DNA of 46,548 nt from Pseudomonadota bacterium. GTDB lineage: Bacteria > Pseudomonadota > Gammaproteobacteria > Burkholderiales > Ferrovaceae. How positions within the stretch are numbered: position 1 is the first letter of the stretch; every line of letters starts with the position of its first letter. The position numbers and the translations under genes were made by a program. Positions 1 through 10,006 of the stretch are shown piece after piece. The DNA is taken from the NCBI GenBank assembly GCA_028873535.1, contig JAGWIJ010000009.1:1-46548 (forward strand). Reading direction: 5' to 3'. The notes under the pieces are model-generated. The model was not told where the DNA came from and searched no databases. It saw only the letters and a program-made list of their open reading frames with translations.

Positions 1-2
1 CC

Positions 3-3000
3 ATCGTGCGCCAGTGCCTGCCGGGCCTGGAAGGCGAGGTCGCCACCATCCGCTGCGGCGCCGGCGTGGTGACGCGCCGCGTGATGGAGGCGGCCGAGGC
101 CGGCGGACTGGTGTTCGCGGTCGATCCTACCTCGGCGGATGCCTCCTGCATCGGCGGCAACGTGGCGATGAACGCTGGCGGCAAGAAGGCCGTGCTGTGG
201 GGCACCGCGCTCGACAACCTCGCTTCCTGGCGCATGGTGACGCCCGACGCCGGCTGGCTGGAAGTGGAACGCCTCGGGCACAACCTGGGCAAGATCCACG
301 ATGCCGCGCTGGCGCGCTTCCAGATCACCCATCTGGCCGACGACGGCACCACGGTCCGGAGCCGCGAAATCCTGGAGATTCCCGGCGAGCGCTTCCGCAA
401 GCGCGGCCTGGGCAAGGACGTCACCGACAAGTTCCTGTCCGGGCTGCCGGGCATCCAGAAGGAAGGCTGCGACGGCATCATCACCTCGGCGCGCTTCATC
501 CTGCATCGCATGCCGACCCACGTGCGCACCGTCTGCCTGGAGTTCTTCGGGCAGGCGCGCCGGGCGGTCCCGTCGATCGTCGAGATCAAGAACTTCCTCG
601 ATGCCCACCCCGCCGCGCTGCTGGCCGGCCTGGAGCACCTCGACGAGCGCTACCTGCGCGCGGTCGGCTATGCCACCAAGGCGCGCAAGAGCGGGCGGCC
701 CAAGATGGTGCTGCTGGCCGACATCGCCTCCGATGACGAGGACGCCGCTGCCGCCGCGGCATCCGAAGTGGTGCGCATCGCCAACCGGCGCGACGGCGAG
801 GGTTTCGTGGCGGTGAGTCCCGAGACGCGCCGCAAGTTCTGGCTCGACCGCTCGCGCACGGCCGCCATCGCGCGCCACACCAACGCCTTCAAGATCAACG
901 AAGACGTGGTGATTCCGCTCGACCGCCTGGGTGACTACACCGACGGCATCGAACGCATCAACATCGAGCTGTCGTGCGTCAACAAGCTGCGCATGCTCGA
1001 TGAGGTCGAAGCGCTGCTGTCCGCCGAGCTGCCGCTGCCGCGCGACGCCGAGGAGCTGTCGGCCGCCGAGCGCTATGGCAACCGGCCCGAGCAGGCGCTG
1101 GCCGTGGTGCACGCCGCGCGTGCGCGCTGGCGCTATGTGCTGGATCATCTCGACCAGCCGATGGCGGCCGCGCGCGGCGCGCTCCAACAGCTGGGGGCGG
1201 CGCTCGAGCCATACCCCGCCGGCGAGACGCCGGTCGACGGCGGCGCCTCGTCGCTGCTGTTCCATCGCGTCCAGGACCGCTCGCTGCGCATCTCGTGGAA
1301 GCGCGAGGTGCTCGAGCCCCTCGAAGCCATCTTCAGCGGACGAGCGTGCGCCGCGGCGCTCGACGCGGTGCGCGCGACCCACGCGCGCGTGCTCAAGAGC
1401 CGGGTGTTCGTCGCGCTGCACATGCACGCCGGCGACGGCAATGTGCACACCAACATCCCGGTCAATTCCGACGACTACGACATGCTGCACCAGGCCAATG
1501 CCGCGGTGGCACGCATCATGCGCCTGGCGCGCGACCTGGACGGCGTGATCTCCGGGGAACATGGCATCGGCATCACCAAGTTCGAGTACCTCGAGCCCGG
1601 CGAGATCGACAGTTTCGTCGCCTACAAGCAGCGCGTCGACCCGGAAGGCCGCTTCAACCGCGGCAAGCTGCTGCCCGGTGCCGATCTGCACGACGCCTAT
1701 ACGCCGAGCTTCAGCCTGCTCGGTGCGGAGAGCCTGATCCTGGAGCAGAGCGAGATCGGCGGCATCAGCGATTCGATCAAGGACTGCCTGCGCTGCGGCA
1801 AGTGCAAGCCGGTGTGCGCCACCCACGTGCCGCGCGCCAACCTGCTCTACAGTCCGCGCAACAAGATCCTCGCCACCAGCCTGCTCACCGAGGCCTTCCT
1901 CTACGAGGAGCAGACCCGGCGCGGCATCTCGCTGCGCCACTTCGAGGAATTCGGCGACGTTGGCGACCATTGCACGGTGTGCCACAAGTGCCTCAACCCC
2001 TGTCCGGTGGACATCGACTTCGGTGCGGTGTCGATCGCCATGCGCAACTTCCTGCGCAAGCAGGGCAAGCGCCACTTCAATCCCGGCACGAGTGCCGCGA
2101 TGCTGTTCCTGACCGCCACCGATCCGGCCACGATCCGTCTATTGCGCACGGCCATGATCGGCTGGGGCTATGCCGCGCAGCGCCTGGCCTCGCGCCTGGC
2201 GAAGCGGCTCGGCCTGCTTGGCGTCACGCGCACGCCGCCGGCGACGCTCGGGCGGCCACCGCTCAAGCAGCAGGTGATCCACTTCATCAGCAAGCCGATG
2301 CCGGGCAATCTGCCCAAGCGCACCTCGCGCGCGCTGCTCGACATCGAGGACAGTCGCATCGTGCCCATCGTGCGCGACCCGGCCAAAGTGAACGACGAAT
2401 CCGACGCCGTGTTCTACTTCCCGGGCTGCGGCTCGGAGCGCCTGTTCGGGCAGGTCGGCCTGGCGACCCAGGCCATGCTCTACTCGATCGGTGCCCAGGT
2501 GGTGCTGCCGCCGGGCTACCTGTGCTGCGGCTATCCGCAGTCTGCCGCCGGTAACGAGGATGCCGGCCAGAAGATCATCACCGACAACCGCGTGCTGTTC
2601 CACCGTGTTGCCAACACGCTCAACTACCTCGACATCAAGACCGTCATCGTGTCCTGCGGCACCTGCATGGACCAGCTCGAGCAGTACCAGTTCGACCGCA
2701 TCTTCCCGGGCTGCCGCCTGCTCGACATCCACGAATACCTGCTCGAGAAAGGCATTGCGCTGGAAGGCGTCACGGGTACGCGCTACATGTACCACGACCC
2801 CTGCCACAGCCCGATGAAGACGCACGCGCCGCTCAAGGTGGTCAACCAGCTGATGGGCGTGCCGGTGACGCTCAACGAGCGTTGCTGTGGCGAATCGGGC
2901 ACCCTGGCCGTGAGCCGCCCGGACATCTCCACCCAGGTGCGCTTCCGCAAGGAGGAACAGATGCGCGCGGGGGCCGACGCACTGCGCCGGGACGGCTTCG

Positions 3001-3188
3001 CCGGGCCGGTCAAGGTGCTGACCTCGTGTCCGTCCTGCCTGCAGGGCCTGTCACGCTTCGACGGCGACTCCGCCACCCAGGCCGACTACATCGTGGTCGA
3101 GATGGCGAAGCATCTGCTGGGTGACAACTGGATGGCCGAATTCGTCGCCACGGCCAACCGCGGCGGCATCGAGCGCGTGCTGCTCTAG
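3..3188 (+). CDS. DUF3683-type FAD-linked oxidoreductase with Fe-S and two CCG domains (5' truncated)
   Basis: The reading frame is already open at the left edge, so the true start and the first part of the FAD-binding domain lie outside the window. About 1060 residues remain. In order, they show the end of a PCMH-type FAD-binding domain ([10 protein letters not shown] near residue 50), an FAD-linked oxidase C-terminal domain ([10 protein letters not shown] near 475, GEHGIG near 520), two ferredoxin-like cysteine clusters ([11 protein letters not shown] near 594, [12 protein letters not shown] near 657) and two CCG cysteine-rich domains (PGCG 804, CCG 839, SCGTC 882, DPCH 931, CCGESG 959, SCPSC 1007). 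This matches glycolate/D-lactate-dehydrogenase-like enzymes in which the GlcD-like and GlcF-like parts share one chain. Such enzymes are expected to oxidise a 2-hydroxy acid and pass electrons to quinone; the substrate is unknown. It stands alone, followed by a 132-bp gap. Confidence 0.88.
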   Translation: MVRQCLPGLEGEVATIRCGAGVVTRRVMEAAEAGGLVFAVDPTSADASCIGGNVAMNAGGKKAVLWGTALDNLASWRMVTPDAGWLEVERLGHNLGKIHDAALARFQITHLADDGTTVRSREILEIPGERFRKRGLGKDVTDKFLSGLPGIQKEGCDGIITSARFILHRMPTHVRTVCLEFFGQARRAVPSIVEIKNFLDAHPAALLAGLEHLDERYLRAVGYATKARKSGRPKMVLLADIASDDEDAAAAAASEVVRIANRRDGEGFVAVSPETRRKFWLDRSRTAAIARHTNAFKINEDVVIPLDRLGDYTDGIERINIELSCVNKLRMLDEVEALLSAELPLPRDAEELSAAERYGNRPEQALAVVHAARARWRYVLDHLDQPMAAARGALQQLGAALEPYPAGETPVDGGASSLLFHRVQDRSLRISWKREVLEPLEAIFSGRACAAALDAVRATHARVLKSRVFVALHMHAGDGNVHTNIPVNSDDYDMLHQANAAVARIMRLARDLDGVISGEHGIGITKFEYLEPGEIDSFVAYKQRVDPEGRFNRGKLLPGADLHDAYTPSFSLLGAESLILEQSEIGGISDSIKDCLRCGKCKPVCATHVPRANLLYSPRNKILATSLLTEAFLYEEQTRRGISLRHFEEFGDVGDHCTVCHKCLNPCPVDIDFGAVSIAMRNFLRKQGKRHFNPGTSAAMLFLTATDPATIRLLRTAMIGWGYAAQRLASRLAKRLGLLGVTRTPPATLGRPPLKQQVIHFISKPMPGNLPKRTSRALLDIEDSRIVPIVRDPAKVNDESDAVFYFPGCGSERLFGQVGLATQAMLYSIGAQVVLPPGYLCCGYPQSAAGNEDAGQKIITDNRVLFHRVANTLNYLDIKTVIVSCGTCMDQLEQYQFDRIFPGCRLLDIHEYLLEKGIALEGVTGTRYMYHDPCHSPMKTHAPLKVVNQLMGVPVTLNERCCGESGTLAVSRPDISTQVRFRKEEQMRAGADALRRDGFAGPVKVLTSCPSCLQGLSRFDGDSATQADYIVVEMAKHLLGDNWMAEFVATANRGGIERVLL

Positions 3189-3320
3189 TCCCGCCGGGGC
3201 TTCGCGCGCAGCGGTGGCAAGCGCACGGCGAGCGGCGCACACTTGGCCACGGCGGCGGCGCCGTGGCGGCGGTCACGGCGCGCCTTTCCAAACCGAGTAC
3301 CTGGCGAGAGGAACACGAAC

Positions 3321-3902
3321 ATGTCCGGCAAGCGCATACTGATGATCACTGGCGACTACACCGAAGACTACGAAACCATGGTGCCTTTCCAGGCGCTGCT
3401 GATGGTCGGCCACACCGTCCACGCGGTCTGCCCCGGGAAGAAGGCTGGCCAGCAGGTCCGTACCGCAATCCACGATTTCGAGGGCGACCAGACCTACAGC
3501 GAAAAGCCCGGCCACAACTTCACGCTCAACGCCGAGTTCGCTGCCATCAAGGCCGAGGACTACGACGCGCTGGTCATACCCGGTGGCCGCGCGCCCGAGT
3601 ACCTGCGTCTGGATCCGGCCGTGCTGGCGGCGGTGCGTCATTTCAGCGATGCGGGCAAGCCGATCGCCGCGATCTGCCATGGCGCGCAACTGCTGGCTGC
3701 TGCCGGCGTGCTGCGCGGACGCGTGTGCAGTGCCTATCCGGCGTGTGCACCCGAAGTGCGTGCTGCCGGCGGTGACTACGCCGACATTCCGGTCGACCAG
3801 GCGCATGTCGACGGCAACCTGGTCACCGCGCCGGCCTGGCCCGCCCATCCGCGCTGGCTGGCCAGCTTCCTGACCGTGCTGGGCACCACCATCCAGGCCT
3901 GA
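3321..3902 (+). CDS. DJ-1/PfpI family protein
   Basis: This 193-residue protein has the DJ-1/PfpI (class I glutamine amidotransferase-like) fold. It opens with a beta strand and a TEDYE segment carrying the family's acidic residue. The PGGRAPEYL loop lies near residue 90, and the nucleophile elbow AICHGAQLL places the reactive cysteine at residue 119. Family members act as proteases, glyoxalases/deglycases or stress chaperones, and sequence alone does not tell which applies here. The ATG at 3321 is chosen because a purine-rich GAGAGGAA lies just upstream; the frame is open further upstream but that extension looks noncoding. It is monocistronic or co-transcribed with the downstream dipeptidase. 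Confidence 0.87.
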   Translation: MSGKRILMITGDYTEDYETMVPFQALLMVGHTVHAVCPGKKAGQQVRTAIHDFEGDQTYSEKPGHNFTLNAEFAAIKAEDYDALVIPGGRAPEYLRLDPAVLAAVRHFSDAGKPIAAICHGAQLLAAAGVLRGRVCSAYPACAPEVRAAGGDYADIPVDQAHVDGNLVTAPAWPAHPRWLASFLTVLGTTIQA

Positions 3903-3924
3903 TCGGCTTCAGGGGCCGGCGGCC

Positions 3925-4656
3925 GTGAACGCGCTTCGCCGGCGGCTGCACGTGGCCGCCCGCGTCATCGGGCTGCTGCTGCCGCTGCTGGCGGCCGCCG
4001 GCGACTTTCGCATCACGCCGGTGCGACCGGTGGCCGAGTTGCTGCCGATCGCGCTGGCGGCCACGCCACCGGTCGAACAGGGCAGCTTCCGGCCGCCCGA
4101 TCTGGTGGAACTGGTGCGGCTCGATCCCTCGATCCACCTCGACATCCGCTATGCCGGCACGCGCAACTTCCTCGGCGCCGCGCTATACGGCCAGGCGCGC
4201 GCGTGGCTGCAGCGCCCGGCGGCCGAGGCCCTGGTGCGTGTCCAGCGTGCGCTGGCGGCCGATGGTTACGGCCTGCTGGTGCACGACGCCTATCGGCCGT
4301 GGTACGTGACGCGGATTTTCTGGGATGCGGTGCCGCCCGAGCAGCACTGGTTCGTCGCCGACCCGGCGCAGGGCTCGCGCCACAATCGCGGCTGCGCGGT
4401 GGACCTGTCCTTGTACCGGCTGGCGGACGGCAGTCCGGTGCAGATGCCCAGTGACTACGACGAAGCCAGCGAACGCGCGCATCCCGACTATGCCGGCGGT
4501 ACGGCCGCGCAGCGCGAGCGGCGCGACCTGCTGCGGCATCGCATGGAGGCCGAGGGTTACACCGTGTTCACGGCCGAGTGGTGGCATTTCGACTATCGCG
4601 ACTGGCGTGCCTACGCCATCCAGAACGTGCGCTTCGAGGACCTCGATCCGCCCTAG
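3925..4656 (+). CDS. D-alanyl-D-alanine dipeptidase (VanX/DdpX, peptidase M15D)
   Basis: A predicted exported zinc dipeptidase of 243 residues. A GTG start follows AGGGGC and leads into an N-terminal hydrophobic segment (residues about 10-26) that reads as a signal peptide. The M15D motifs are intact: HDAYRPW near 114-120, the SRHNRGCAVDLSL segment with zinc ligands His153 and Asp160, and the EWWH box with catalytic Glu218 and zinc ligand His221. The family hydrolyses D-Ala-D-Ala; outside vancomycin clusters it usually recycles this dipeptide from peptidoglycan turnover. No vanHA neighbours are present, so housekeeping recycling is more likely than resistance. Its stop overlaps the stop of the convergent gene within a shared CTAG. 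Confidence 0.9.
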   Translation: MNALRRRLHVAARVIGLLLPLLAAAGDFRITPVRPVAELLPIALAATPPVEQGSFRPPDLVELVRLDPSIHLDIRYAGTRNFLGAALYGQARAWLQRPAAEALVRVQRALAADGYGLLVHDAYRPWYVTRIFWDAVPPEQHWFVADPAQGSRHNRGCAVDLSLYRLADGSPVQMPSDYDEASERAHPDYAGGTAAQRERRDLLRHRMEAEGYTVFTAEWWHFDYRDWRAYAIQNVRFEDLDPP

Positions 4657-6266
4657 CTGGCGGCCGCCTGCGGTCGCAGCTGAAGTGCGGACGCAGGCGC
4701 GGGCGAGCAGCAGGCAAGGCGCAGCGCCGCCACCTGGTCGCGCAGCGCGATCAGTGCCGGGTCCGCGTGGCGCTCGCAGACCTTCTGTGCGATCTCGAGC
4801 AGGCGTCCATTGAGGGTGCGCCCCCCCTCCAGCGTCAGCGAAGCCAGGGCCGCCTGCCGCTCCCCGGCCAGCAGCCGCGCCACTGCCGCCTTGGCCAGCG
4901 TCGCGATTTCCAGCGCCGCCTCGTCGATGGTCGCGCAGTAGGCCGCCACACGGGCACAGTTGCGCAGCAGTTCGACCGCCACGCGCGACACGCAGAAGCG
5001 CAGCGCTGCGGCCAGCACCCACGCTCGCGCCTCCGGCAGGTGCAAGCCGCACCTGTCGAAGCGGTCCAGCAGGCACAGGAAGTTGCTGGCGGCTTCGAAA
5101 TCGAATTCGCCGTCGCGCAACTGCAGCGACATGCGCTGGACAGCCGCGCGCGCGGCGTCCTCATGCTCCTGCTCGAGCATCAGCAGCGTTTCGGCGATGT
5201 CGACAAAGCGGGCCAGCCGGTAGCTGCCCGGCTGGTCGGCGGCGGCAGTGCGCAGCAGCGCGGCGGTGTTCTCGAGCCGGGCCAGCGCCCGCTCATCGAA
5301 ATCCGTGAAGCACAGCAGTAGCAGCGACTGCATGTCCAGCAGGCGGCTGTCGCGCCCGATGTGGACGGCACGCGCCAGTGCGCTTGCCGCGGCCTCGCTG
5401 TCGTGGCTCAGGAAGGCGGCCTGCGCCACTTTCTGCAGTCGGCGCACGCAGGTCGGGGTGAGCCTGGCCGCCATGCCAAAGCTGCCAAGTGCCGCGTCGA
5501 GCTGGCCGCGCTCCATCTGGCTGCGGCCCAGCACGTCGTAGGCATCGACATAGGAAGGGTGTTCCGTGATCAGGGCATCCAGGGTCAGCTGGGCGCGCTC
5601 GTGGTCGCCACGCTGGACCTCCACGCGTGCCAGGCCCAGGCGCGCCCAGGGCAGGGCGTTCCTGGCCAGGATGCCCTCGTACAGCTGCCGTGCGCGCCCG
5701 TGCCGGCGTGTGCGCAGGCAGGCTTCAGCGCCGAGGTGCGCGGCGACCAGCCAGTACTTGCCGTTCTTGGTGATCTCCTGCTCGCACAAGTCCAGCGTGG
5801 TCGCGAAATCCGCACGATTCATGGCATCGAAGATCGGCGCCAGCGCCAGCTTGCGCAGCCGCGAGGCCTCCACCCGGCGCGTGAACGAGGCCTCGGTGAA
5901 GGGCTTCAGCAGATACTGGTCCAGGCCGGACTCGGCGACATCGGCAACCTTGGCACGGCTCGCCTCGGAGGTCACGAAGAACACCACCGTGCCGTAGGGC
6001 AGCACCTGCGCCTCGCGCAGCTCGTCGATGAAGTCCTGGCCGTTGGCCGGCGAATCATCGTAGTCGTAGTCGCAGAACAGGTAGTCGAAGGGGCGCGTTT
6101 CGAGCAGCGTGCGCGCATTGAGCGGTCGCACGGCACGCACCACCTCGCCCATGCCCAGCTGCCGCAGCAGTTGCAGGGTGCGTTGCGCGGACTCCGAGCG
6201 TCCGTCGACCACCAGTGCACTGCAATGGTTGAAGGGGCTGGAATCCTGGACCCGCGTGAGGTTCAA
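4653..6266 (-). CDS. Response regulator: receiver domain plus TPR repeats
   Basis: About 537 residues from a TTG start. The receiver domain spans roughly residues 16-130, with probable phospho-acceptor Asp66 in FDYLFCDYDYD, a switch Thr/Ser in FFVTSEAS and conserved Lys121 in LLKPF. The remainder is helical with TPR-like repeats, for instance the segment around YVDAYDVLGRSQMERGQLDAA. There is no DNA-binding or enzymatic output domain, so it probably signals by protein-protein contact. The frame is open further upstream but would run into the preceding gene; TTG at 6266 leaves a 32-nt gap. GTG codons nearer the receiver are alternatives. It lies directly behind a diguanylate cyclase gene on the same strand, suggesting a c-di-GMP-linked pathway. 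Its sensor kinase is not visible here. Confidence 0.75.
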   Translation of the reverse strand: MNLTRVQDSSPFNHCSALVVDGRSESAQRTLQLLRQLGMGEVVRAVRPLNARTLLETRPFDYLFCDYDYDDSPANGQDFIDELREAQVLPYGTVVFFVTSEASRAKVADVAESGLDQYLLKPFTEASFTRRVEASRLRKLALAPIFDAMNRADFATTLDLCEQEITKNGKYWLVAAHLGAEACLRTRRHGRARQLYEGILARNALPWARLGLARVEVQRGDHERAQLTLDALITEHPSYVDAYDVLGRSQMERGQLDAALGSFGMAARLTPTCVRRLQKVAQAAFLSHDSEAAASALARAVHIGRDSRLLDMQSLLLLCFTDFDERALARLENTAALLRTAAADQPGSYRLARFVDIAETLLMLEQEHEDAARAAVQRMSLQLRDGEFDFEAASNFLCLLDRFDRCGLHLPEARAWVLAAALRFCVSRVAVELLRNCARVAAYCATIDEAALEIATLAKAAVARLLAGERQAALASLTLEGGRTLNGRLLEIAQKVCERHADPALIALRDQVAALRLACCSPAPASALQLRPQAAAS

Positions 6267-6298
6267 GGTGGCTTGGCCGGCGTGCCTGTAAACCCGCT

Positions 6299-7951
6299 CT
6301 ATCGGCCGACAGGGCGCAGGACTTGAGCGGAACCGACGTCGAACATCCCGCGCGCCAGCTGCCACTGGTTGCGTCCGTTGCGCTTGGCCTCGTACATGGC
6401 GGCGTCAGCCAATGCGACCAGGCGGTCCAGATCCTGGTCGTCGCGCGGATACATCGCGACGCCGATGCTGGCGCCGACGCTCACGCGGCAGCCTTCCAGG
6501 CTGTAGCTGGCGGACAGCCGCTGCACCAGCGCATCCAGGCGCGTTGCCAGTGCGTCGCCGGCCTCGACGCCGTCGAGCAGGACCATGAACTCGTCGCCGC
6601 CGAAACGCGTCACCAGATCCGCGTCGCGCAGCGAATTGCGCAGGCGTGCGGCAAACTGGCGCAGCACTTCGTCGCCCCCCAGGTGGCTGTGGCTGTCGTT
6701 GATCGGCTTGAAGCCGTCGATGTCCACGAACAGCAGGCCGCACGAGCGGCCCTGGCGGCCGGCCTCGCGCAGCGCGTCTGCCGCGAGATCCAGGAAGGCG
6801 CGCCGGTTGGGCAGACCGGTCAGGTGGTCCTGGTGCGCCAGCGCCGCCAGCCGCGCCTCGCTGGCGCGCAGCTTGTCCACCAGGTAGTTGAAGTCCGCGA
6901 CGATGGCACCGACCTCGTCGGCGCGGCGGATCGGCAGGCGTTCCAGCGGTGTGTGGCCGTCCGCCATCTGACGCATCTGCGCTGCGGCCTGGCGCAGTGG
7001 CCGCAAGGCGCCGCGCAGGAAGATCGCCAGGAAGGCGACGACCACGACGCCCACGCCCACGGTGGCCAGCAGTGCGATGCGCAACTGCTGGTACAGCGGC
7101 GCCAGCACTGCGCCGGTGGGCATGCGCGCTTCCACGAACCATCCGCCGGTGGGCACGCCGGCGATCGCCACGTATTCGGTCTGGCCGTCGGCATCGACCG
7201 TCGTGGCATTGCCGCGGAAGCCCTGCATGGCGCGGTCCTGCAGCGCATCCGCACCGGGGGCGGGCAGTGGCCGCAGTCGCTGCTCCGGCTCGGTGGCGGC
7301 CACGTAGATGCGATCGCGCGGCGACACCAGCCGGAAATACCCTTCGCCGCTGATGCTGTCGTGGTCGACCAGGTCCAGGAATCCCGGCGCATCCAGCGCC
7401 GTCACGCCGGCCAGCACGGCGCGCACATGTCCTGACGCATCCTTGACCGGCACCGCCAGCGTGACCTGCGGCTGGTGGCTGGCGCGCCCGATCCGCGGCC
7501 GGCCGATGGCGAACTCGCGGCTTTGCACGGCGCCCAGGAACCAGTCCTGGTCGCCGTAGCTCAGCTTCTCGCGGCCGTTGTCACGTGGAAAGTTGGCCAG
7601 CGTGCCGACACCGTCGATCGGTACCAGCGCCAGCCCCAGCGAAAACGCGGGCAGCAGGTCGGCCCGCTGGGCCAGCCAGTCCTCCAGCAGTTCGTGCGGC
7701 TGGTCCAGTACCGGCGTGATCTCGCGTGCCAGCGCCTCGAGCAGGCGCCGGCGCAGCTGCAGTTTGCCGTCGATGTCCGCCGCCACGTAGTTGGCCAGCG
7801 CCAGCTGGCGCGTCGCCGCTACGCGCTCCACGGCAGCGCCCACGGTGCGGCCGCCCAGGGCGTAGCGCGCTGCCCCGCCCACCAGCACCACCACCACAGT
7901 GAATGCGACCAGTCGAGCGACCAGACTGTCAACTGCCCTGATTGCGCGCAT
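6299..7951 (-). CDS. Membrane diguanylate cyclase (Cache sensor-HAMP-GGDEF)
   Basis: A 550-residue protein. TM1 lies at about residues 12-30, followed by a periplasmic region resembling a double Cache sensor (DQDWFLGAV, PVKDASGHV, YVAIAGVPTGGWFV motifs), TM2 (IALLATVGVGVVVVAFLAIF), a HAMP segment and a C-terminal GGDEF domain. The active-site motif GGDEF is intact at 451-455, and an RDAD sequence exactly five residues before it forms a canonical inhibitory I-site. Active c-di-GMP synthesis with product feedback is therefore expected. ATG at 7951 is preferred over the longer open frame because TM1 follows immediately and AGAGGG lies upstream. It is the first gene of a probable two-gene operon with the receiver-TPR gene. 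Confidence 0.88.
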   Translation of the reverse strand: MRAIRAVDSLVARLVAFTVVVVLVGGAARYALGGRTVGAAVERVAATRQLALANYVAADIDGKLQLRRRLLEALAREITPVLDQPHELLEDWLAQRADLLPAFSLGLALVPIDGVGTLANFPRDNGREKLSYGDQDWFLGAVQSREFAIGRPRIGRASHQPQVTLAVPVKDASGHVRAVLAGVTALDAPGFLDLVDHDSISGEGYFRLVSPRDRIYVAATEPEQRLRPLPAPGADALQDRAMQGFRGNATTVDADGQTEYVAIAGVPTGGWFVEARMPTGAVLAPLYQQLRIALLATVGVGVVVVAFLAIFLRGALRPLRQAAAQMRQMADGHTPLERLPIRRADEVGAIVADFNYLVDKLRASEARLAALAHQDHLTGLPNRRAFLDLAADALREAGRQGRSCGLLFVDIDGFKPINDSHSHLGGDEVLRQFAARLRNSLRDADLVTRFGGDEFMVLLDGVEAGDALATRLDALVQRLSASYSLEGCRVSVGASIGVAMYPRDDQDLDRLVALADAAMYEAKRNGRNQWQLARGMFDVGSAQVLRPVGR

Positions 7952-8166
7952 GCGCGCTGCCCTCTGCCGGAAGTGGTGGGTGACCGGACATGTTAGCAAT
8001 CCCGCCGTGCTGCGCGCCAGCATTGATGCCGGGGCACGCACACGCGGTGCCACACTGGCTGCCGGGGTGCGCTCGGTGCACACTGGCGGCTGCCCGTCCG
8101 GGCGCCTCCACCGCGATTGCCGAAAGCTGCCCGTCCGATGTTCCCACCTTTGCCGCAGCGCTGCCC

Positions 8167-9429
8167 ATGATGCCGGCCTGGCGCATCCTCAACCGGCGTT
8201 GCCTGGCCGCCCTGCTGCTCGGCTTTGCCTCCGGTCTGCCACTGGCGCTCAGCGGCGCCACCCTGCAGGCCTGGCTCACCACCGAAGGGCTCAGCCTCAA
8301 GACCATCGGCTGGTTCTCGGCAGCCGGCTATCCCTATGCCTGGAAGTTCCTGTGGGCGCCGCTGCTCGACCGCTATCGCCTGCCGCTGCTGGGGCGTCGG
8401 CGCGGCTGGATGGTGCTGCTGCAGCTGGCGCTGGCGGCCGCGGTGGCGGGCCTGGCCGTGGTGCCGCTGCCGCAAGGCCTGCCCTGGCTGGCAGCGCTCG
8501 CGGTGCTGGTGGCTTTCCTGTCGGCCAGCCAGGACACCGTGATCGACGGCTGGCGCACCGAGATCCTGCTGCCGGACGAACGCGGCCTGGGCACCGGCGC
8601 TGCGGTCCTGGGCTATCGCCTGGGCATGCTGGTGTCCGGTGCGCTGGCACTGATCGCAGCCGCCAGCCTGGGCTGGCGGCCGGTGCTCGCCGTGCTGGCA
8701 CTGCTGATGGCGGTGCTGCCGCTGTTCAGCCTGTGGGCGCCGGAGCCGGCCGCCGACCCTGCGCGGGCGGCGCCGCGCGACCTGCGCGAGGCGGTCGTCG
8801 GTCCCCTGCGCGACCTGATGGGCCGTCATGCGCTGCCCTGGCTGATGCTGGCCCTGGTGGTGCTCTACAAGATCTCCGACGCCTTCCAGCTGGCGCTGTC
8901 CACCACCTTCCTGCTGCGCGGCGCGGGATTCACGCTGCAGCAGGTGGGCTGGGTCAACAAGGTGGTGGCGCTGATCGCCTCGGTGCTGGGGGTCATGGCC
9001 GGAGGCGCCGGACTGGCGCGCCTGGGACTGGTGCGCGCACTGCTGTTGTTCGGCGTGCTGCAGTCGGCGACCTCGCTGCTGTTCGTGGTGCTGGCGCTGC
9101 GCGGACCGGATCTGCCGCTGATGATCGCCGCCGTGAGCAGCGAGAACTTCGCCTCCGGCATGGGTACCGCCGCTTTCGCCACGCTGCTGATGGGCCTGTG
9201 CAGCGCGCGCTACAGCGCCACCCAGTACGCGCTGCTGTCCGCGATGGCGGCGCTCGGGCGCATCAACGCCGGTCCGCTGGCCGGCGTGCTGGTGCAGGAC
9301 TGGGGCTGGCCGCTGTTCTTCGCCTTCGCGGCGGCCAGCGGTCTGCCAGGGCTGCTGCTGGTGTGGCGGCTGCGCGTGCCGATCGCCGCCACCGAGGCGC
9401 TGCCGGCACCTGCTAGCGGGCGCGCGTGA
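8167..9429 (+). CDS. AmpG-like MFS permease
   Basis: A 420-residue polytopic protein with about 12 transmembrane helices. The N-terminal LLGFASGLPLALSGATLQAW, the KTIGWFS loop and the FLWAPLLDRY segment are characteristic of AmpG, the inner-membrane permease that imports GlcNAc-anhydromuropeptides during peptidoglycan recycling. At this length it matches the 12-TM group rather than the 14-TM enterobacterial AmpG. Two adjacent ATGs (8167 and 8170) are possible starts, with no clear Shine-Dalgarno; open sequence further upstream is not membrane-like and was excluded. Its 3' end overlaps the convergent metW by 17 nt. A peptidoglycan-recycling role would fit the D-Ala-D-Ala dipeptidase 4 kb upstream, although the two are not in one operon. 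Confidence 0.82.
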   Translation: MMPAWRILNRRCLAALLLGFASGLPLALSGATLQAWLTTEGLSLKTIGWFSAAGYPYAWKFLWAPLLDRYRLPLLGRRRGWMVLLQLALAAAVAGLAVVPLPQGLPWLAALAVLVAFLSASQDTVIDGWRTEILLPDERGLGTGAAVLGYRLGMLVSGALALIAAASLGWRPVLAVLALLMAVLPLFSLWAPEPAADPARAAPRDLREAVVGPLRDLMGRHALPWLMLALVVLYKISDAFQLALSTTFLLRGAGFTLQQVGWVNKVVALIASVLGVMAGGAGLARLGLVRALLLFGVLQSATSLLFVVLALRGPDLPLMIAAVSSENFASGMGTAAFATLLMGLCSARYSATQYALLSAMAALGRINAGPLAGVLVQDWGWPLFFAFAAASGLPGLLLVWRLRVPIAATEALPAPASGRA

Positions 9430-10006
9430 CCCGGTAGATCGCCAGGCTGCCGAACAGGTTGGGCAGCCATTCGACGCGCGTACCGCGCGTCAGCACGCGG
9501 CGCTCCAGCACACTGGCCTGCATGCTCGCGCACAGCTGCTCGAAATCGTGCAGCGTGCACAGGTGCACGTTGGGCGTGTTGTGCCATGCGTAGGGCAGGT
9601 CGCCCGACACCGGCATGCGCCCGCCCAGCACCTGCAGGCGGTTGCGCCAGTAGCCGAAGTTGGGGAAGCTCACGATGCCTTCGCGCCCGACGCGCAGCAT
9701 CTCGCCCAGCACCGATGCGGTATTGTGCACGGCCTGCAGGGTCTGCGACAGGATCACGCGGTCGAACGAGCCGGTGTCGAAACCCGACAGCCCGGCCTCC
9801 AGGTCGAGTTGCAGCACGTTGACGCCGCGCGCCACGCAGGCCACCACGTTCTCGGGGTCGTTCTCGACGCCGTAGGCGCGCACGCCGCGTGTCTGCTGCA
9901 GGTAGGCCAGCAGTGCGCCGTCGCCGCAACCCAGGTCCAGCACATGTTCGCCGGGACGGATCCATTCCGCGATTGCCGCCAGGTCGGCACGCACGGCGGC
10001 GCTCAT
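9413..10006 (-). CDS. metW: MetW, methionine biosynthesis methyltransferase-like protein
   Basis: A 197-residue class I SAM-methyltransferase-fold protein with motif [13 protein letters not shown] at about residues 22-33, an acidic GVENDP segment and [14 protein letters not shown]. The C-terminal half contains [12 protein letters not shown] and [14 protein letters not shown], both diagnostic of MetW. MetW is the obligate partner of MetX-type homoserine acyltransferases in many proteobacteria and is encoded directly after metX. Here its ATG overlaps the metX stop by 4 nt, consistent with coupled translation and a stoichiometric complex. Whether it methylates anything is unsettled for the family. 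Confidence 0.93.
   Translation of the reverse strand: MSAAVRADLAAIAEWIRPGEHVLDLGCGDGALLAYLQQTRGVRAYGVENDPENVVACVARGVNVLQLDLEAGLSGFDTGSFDRVILSQTLQAVHNTASVLGEMLRVGREGIVSFPNFGYWRNRLQVLGGRMPVSGDLPYAWHNTPNVHLCTLHDFEQLCASMQASVLERRVLTRGTRVEWLPNLFGSLAIYRVTRAR

Noticed and set aside
3925..4656. Vancomycin resistance by the VanX-type dipeptidase
   Set aside because: No vanH, vanA-type ligase or VanRS is present, and the protein carries a signal peptide; D-Ala-D-Ala recycling is the simpler reading.
8089..8137. A 12-bp direct repeat, GCTGCCCGTCCG, between the diguanylate cyclase and the AmpG-like gene
   Set aside because: Two copies 37 bp apart in GC-rich sequence with no promoter alignment; chance is likely.
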